A stretch of DNA of 64,000 nt, from assembly GCA_021287075.1 (NCBI GenBank), contig JAJTBD010000004.1:1-64000 (forward strand), in the 5' to 3' direction. A model generated the notes under the pieces. The model did no database searches, was not told where the DNA came from, and saw nothing but the letters and a program-made list of their open reading frames with translations. The stretch's first letter is position 1. Each line of letters opens with the position of its first letter. The translations under genes and the position numbers were made by a program. The stretch comes from Micrococcales bacterium. GTDB taxonomy: Bacteria; Actinomycetota; Actinomycetes; Actinomycetales; Dermatophilaceae. Positions 61,708 to 64,000 of this stretch are shown one piece after another.

Positions 61708-62501
61708 GACTGTCCTCTGGTCGGTCCGCTCTGGTCACATCCAGCGTATCGAGGGCACCGCAGAAGCGACCCCCCCCAATGGGATGTGGACGACGGCCCT
61801 CCGAGTGCGCCCAACCGCGGCAGTCGCCCCGACCTGGGGGCTACGGGCAGGGGCTTTCCGGTTCGTGCGGCTCGCGGGGAGGGGTCCAGTCAGGCTCCAC
61901 GGCCCTTCCGGAGTACTGCCGGCCCCCGGTCACGGTGCCATGGTGGGCGAGATTCGGGTTCGTCCCGCCCTGGAGCTCGACATCGCGCCGCCGGATGGCC
62001 CGAGGATGCATGCCGACCACGAAGAAGGCATGCCCCCGACGGAGAAGCCGCAGAAGGAAGGGTGTTTGGACACCGCCGGGGTCTTATGGCTCGCAGTCCG
62101 CCTCATGGATCTGCTGGAGCATCGCCCAGATGGTCCGCTCGTGGTCGATCCCACTGTCGACGTCCTCGTCGGAGAAGGTCGCCACAACGGGCGGCGAACC
62201 GCCGCCCGTTGCGGTAGTCGAGCGTGTGGACGAGCGCACCCGCAAAGGTCTCCGAACGGGGCCAGTCCGGATCGGCAGGCCCGGCAGCGATGAGTGCCGC
62301 CGGGTCGTATGCACTCGCAGCCGGTCATGGTGCCCGCGCCAGGCGGATGCGACGCTGTCGGCCCTGTCGGCCACGATCGCGTGGACCCCCGCGGGCACGC
62401 ACCGCAGCGGCGATGGCCAGGCCGCCTGGCCCGGCGCCGATGACGGGCGTGCTGAGGCCTGTGCGCCGCCGCGGCGGACTCTACCGAGTGTTAAGCAGCG
62501 G
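61708..62501. other. decayed stretch
   Basis: About 790 bases have no intact gene. The right part holds the flavin monooxygenase remnant listed separately; the left part (61740-62190) has overlapping open frames on both strands with no recognisable motif. It lacks the dispersed word that is frequent elsewhere. Confidence 0.6.
62190..62460 (-). pseudogene. remnant of a flavin-containing monooxygenase-like gene
   Basis: The minus strand reads TPVIGAGPGGLAIAAAVRARG, shifts frame at a run of five G, and continues as VHAIVADRADSVASAWRGHHDRLRVHTTRRHSSLPGLPI, then shifts again to DWPRSETFAGALVHTLDYRNGRRFA. Together these are the FAD-binding start and an early middle segment of a flavin-containing monooxygenase, with at least two frameshifts and an internal deletion. 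No function should remain. Confidence 0.75.
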
Positions 62502-63197
62502 TCACCGATAGGTGATGAGCATCGGGTCGACCGCGGCCTCGAGGTGGGCCTGTTCGCCAAAGCTGATCATGCTCAGGCCGCGCTCCCCCGCCGTGATCCG
62601 GGTCAGCGCGGTGTTGGCGCACGTGCTGTTGAGCCGGTCCCAGGTGAAGGCCGACCCGCCGAGCAGCGACGTCGCCGCCCACGCGATCGGCCCACCGGAG
62701 GTGACGACCAGCGCCGTCTGCCCCTCCTCCAGCCGCCCCGACAGCGCCGCCAGCCCCGCGTCGACCCGGTCGGTGAAGGTCGGGAAGGACTCCTTGTAGT
62801 CCTCGTCGTGCTCGCCGTCGACCCACCTGCTCAGCGCCTTCTCGAACATGCTCGCGAAGTTCTGGCGAGGGTGCAGGCTGCGCACGAGATCGGCCTTCAT
62901 CACCACCTGCCGGCGATAGGCCGGTTTGAACGCCCCGATGATGTCCTGGTGGTCGTATTCGTCCCACGCCGGGTCGACCGTGGGCTCGATGTCCCAGCCG
63001 GCCGCCCGGGACGCCGCCTCGAGCGTCATCTGGTGGCGCTTCATCGAGCCGCTGAGGACGCACGCCGGCCGGATGCCCCGTGCCATCAGCGCCCGCCCCA
63101 GGATCTCGCTCTGCCGGATGCCCAGGTCCGACAGGTGGTCATAGTCGCGGGCGCCGAAGCGTGCCTGCCCGTGCCGCACGAGCAGGATTGTGCTCAT
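62502..63197 (-). CDS. histidine phosphatase family protein
   Basis: This 231-residue protein has the phosphohistidine motif LLVRHGQARFG near the N-terminus, a second Arg/His set (SGSMKRHQMT and VVTSGGPIAW) and the general layout of phosphoglycerate-mutase-like phosphatases, though the usual second catalytic His appears as SGG rather than SHG. Its stop lies near the decayed stretch. It overlaps the upstream phosphotransferase stop by 4 bases (ATGA), so the two are made together. Confidence 0.9.
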   Translation of the reverse strand: MSTILLVRHGQARFGARDYDHLSDLGIRQSEILGRALMARGIRPACVLSGSMKRHQMTLEAASRAAGWDIEPTVDPAWDEYDHQDIIGAFKPAYRRQVVMKADLVRSLHPRQNFASMFEKALSRWVDGEHDEDYKESFPTFTDRVDAGLAALSGRLEEGQTALVVTSGGPIAWAATSLLGGSAFTWDRLNSTCANTALTRITAGERGLSMISFGEQAHLEAAVDPMLITYR

Positions 63198-64000
63198 CGG
63201 CCGCCCTCTTCATCCGGTATGCCGCCCCGCCACGGCCCCGTCTCGCCGGTCGCCTCCGCGGACGCCTCCCTCTCGGCAGCGGCGGCGAGGTCGCGCAGTT
63301 CGCGCCTCATATGCCGGTCGTGGGCGATGATCAGGCGCCGGCACCGGTAGTCGAGGTAGAGCACCATCGAGTGGAAGTTGCGGTAGGCCCTGTTGGTCGT
63401 CTGCTTGTGGAAGTAGCGGTAGTAGATCTGCTGGGCTATCACGGCCAGCCGGAAGAGCCCGAAGACCTCATAGAAGGTCCACTGCTTGGGGTCGATCTCG
63501 ATGCCCGACTGCTCGGCATAGGCCTGAACGACCTCGGCGCGGGTCATCATGCCGGGCGTGTGGGTGGGTTGCCGCCGGAACTTGCGGAAGATGAAATCGT
63601 CCTTGGCCTCGACCCAATAGGCAAGCGCCCCACCGAGATCCATCAGCGGGTCGCCAAGAGTGGCCATCTCCCAGTCGAGGACGCCGATGACCTTGGTCGG
63701 GTCATCCTTGTCGAAGACGAGGTTGTCGAGACGGAAGTCGTTGTGGATCAGGCAGGTCCGCACGTCCTTGGGCTGGTGGTCGGCCAACCACTGCATCGTC
63801 GACTCGAAGTTGCCGACATTGCGGGTGCGCGCCTTGCGGAATCGCTCGGACCAGCCACGCACCTGCCGCTCGACATAGCCGTCGCCCTTGCCGAGGCGGG
63901 TGAGCCCGGCAGCCTCGACGTCGACGGAGTGGAGCTGGGCGAGGACGTCAACAGCGTTGCGGCACAAGGCGGCCACGTGATCACGGTCGCCCTGCATCTC
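63194..64000 (-). CDS. aminoglycoside phosphotransferase-like kinase (N-terminus beyond window)
   Basis: The visible 267 or so residues belong to the APH/choline-kinase fold: catalytic loop LIHNDFRLDNLVFD, metal-binding GVLDWEMATLGDPLMDLGGALAYWV and the C-terminal helices FYEVFGLFRLAVIAQQIYYRYFHKQT. This subgroup is commonly annotated as phosphotransferase family protein and associated with fatty-acid/acyl-CoA dehydrogenase genes (ACAD10/11-like kinases). The start lies off the right edge. It is coupled to the histidine phosphatase. Confidence 0.9.
   Translation of the reverse strand, partial: EMQGDRDHVAALCRNAVDVLAQLHSVDVEAAGLTRLGKGDGYVERQVRGWSERFRKARTRNVGNFESTMQWLADHQPKDVRTCLIHNDFRLDNLVFDKDDPTKVIGVLDWEMATLGDPLMDLGGALAYWVEAKDDFIFRKFRRQPTHTPGMMTRAEVVQAYAEQSGIEIDPKQWTFYEVFGLFRLAVIAQQIYYRYFHKQTTNRAYRNFHSMVLYLDYRCRRLIIAHDRHMRRELRDLAAAAEREASAEATGETGPWRGGIPDEEGGR

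Larger units (their letters stand above)
3967..63225. repeat. dispersed word GGTATGCCGC / GCGGCATACC
   Basis: The 8-base core TATGCCGC or its complement occurs about 45 times by hand count (for example 3967, 9802, 38155, 44224, 54623, 63218), on both strands in similar numbers. In genes it reads Tyr-Ala-Ala or Ala-Ala-Tyr. Most gaps between operons in 9-57 kb contain at least one copy. At roughly 70% GC, chance would give about two to three copies. Confidence 0.85.

Noticed and set aside
3967..63225. Dispersed word as a Chi or KOPS-like polar signal
   Set aside because: Hand counts give about 21 copies in one orientation and 25 in the other, with no strand bias along the window.

Overview
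The window is very GC-rich, densely coded and full of actinobacterial signatures: a Bpa/PafE-type proteasome activator ending in GQYL, a DUF3618/holin-X cassette, a Zur-controlled znuACB cluster, a TPP riboswitch in front of thiBPQ, and many GTG starts with ATGA/GTGA overlaps. It most resembles a Micrococcales chromosome, perhaps Intrasporangiaceae or a relative. That placement is inference, because no rRNA or marker gene is present. No tRNA, rRNA, insertion sequence, integrase or CRISPR array was seen.

Layout. 1-9 kb: a giant secreted adhesin-like protein on the minus strand, running off the left edge, with about 22 DUF11-type repeats, some almost identical in DNA. 9.7-13.8 kb: TPP riboswitch and thiBPQ. 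13.8-15.1 kb: a palindromic element, a small DUF4235-like protein and a TRIC-type channel. 15.1-18.4 kb: zinc uptake operon znuA-znuC-znuB-zur behind two Zur boxes. 18.4-24.3 kb: tctCBA-usp with a divergent CitAB-type two-component system. 24.3-27.2 kb: ybaK, then a minus-strand sulfur operon (SQR-like flavoprotein, TusE/DsrC-like, DsrE-like) behind a CsoR/CstR-type operator. 27.3-33.1 kb: quinone oxidoreductase, DUF1801 protein, and a PadR-controlled MacB/FtsX-type ABC exporter. 33.3-39.9 kb: an SDR, a Cache-domain protein coupled to a FadR-type regulator, and a divergent polyamine-type ABC importer.

39.9-54.8 kb is a patchwork of single genes: bpa, flavin dehydrogenase, OmpA-domain lipoprotein, HAD phosphatase, membrane metallophosphoesterase, acyl-CoA ligase, a methyltransferase-sucrase/ferredoxin fusion, secreted SGNH hydrolase with a CRP/GlxR-like box, Rsm22-like methyltransferase, EEP-family protein and a GlgC-like nucleotidyltransferase. 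54.8-57.3 kb: a small secreted protein and the three-gene DUF3618/holin-X envelope operon, ended by a strong terminator. 57.3-62.5 kb is a looser, partly decayed segment: two glycosyltransferases, a LuxR-type regulator, an SRPBCC protein, and remnants of at least two flavoproteins with visible frameshifts. 62.5-64 kb: a histidine phosphatase coupled to a phosphotransferase that runs off the right edge.

The most unusual whole-window signal is a short dispersed word, GGTATGCCGC / GCGGCATACC. Its 8-base core occurs about 45 times on both strands, inside genes (read as Tyr-Ala-Ala or Ala-Ala-Tyr using otherwise unfavoured codons) and between genes, where inverted pairs form terminator-like hairpins. 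This resembles the organisation of DNA uptake sequences in Neisseria and Pasteurellaceae, but its function here is unknown.
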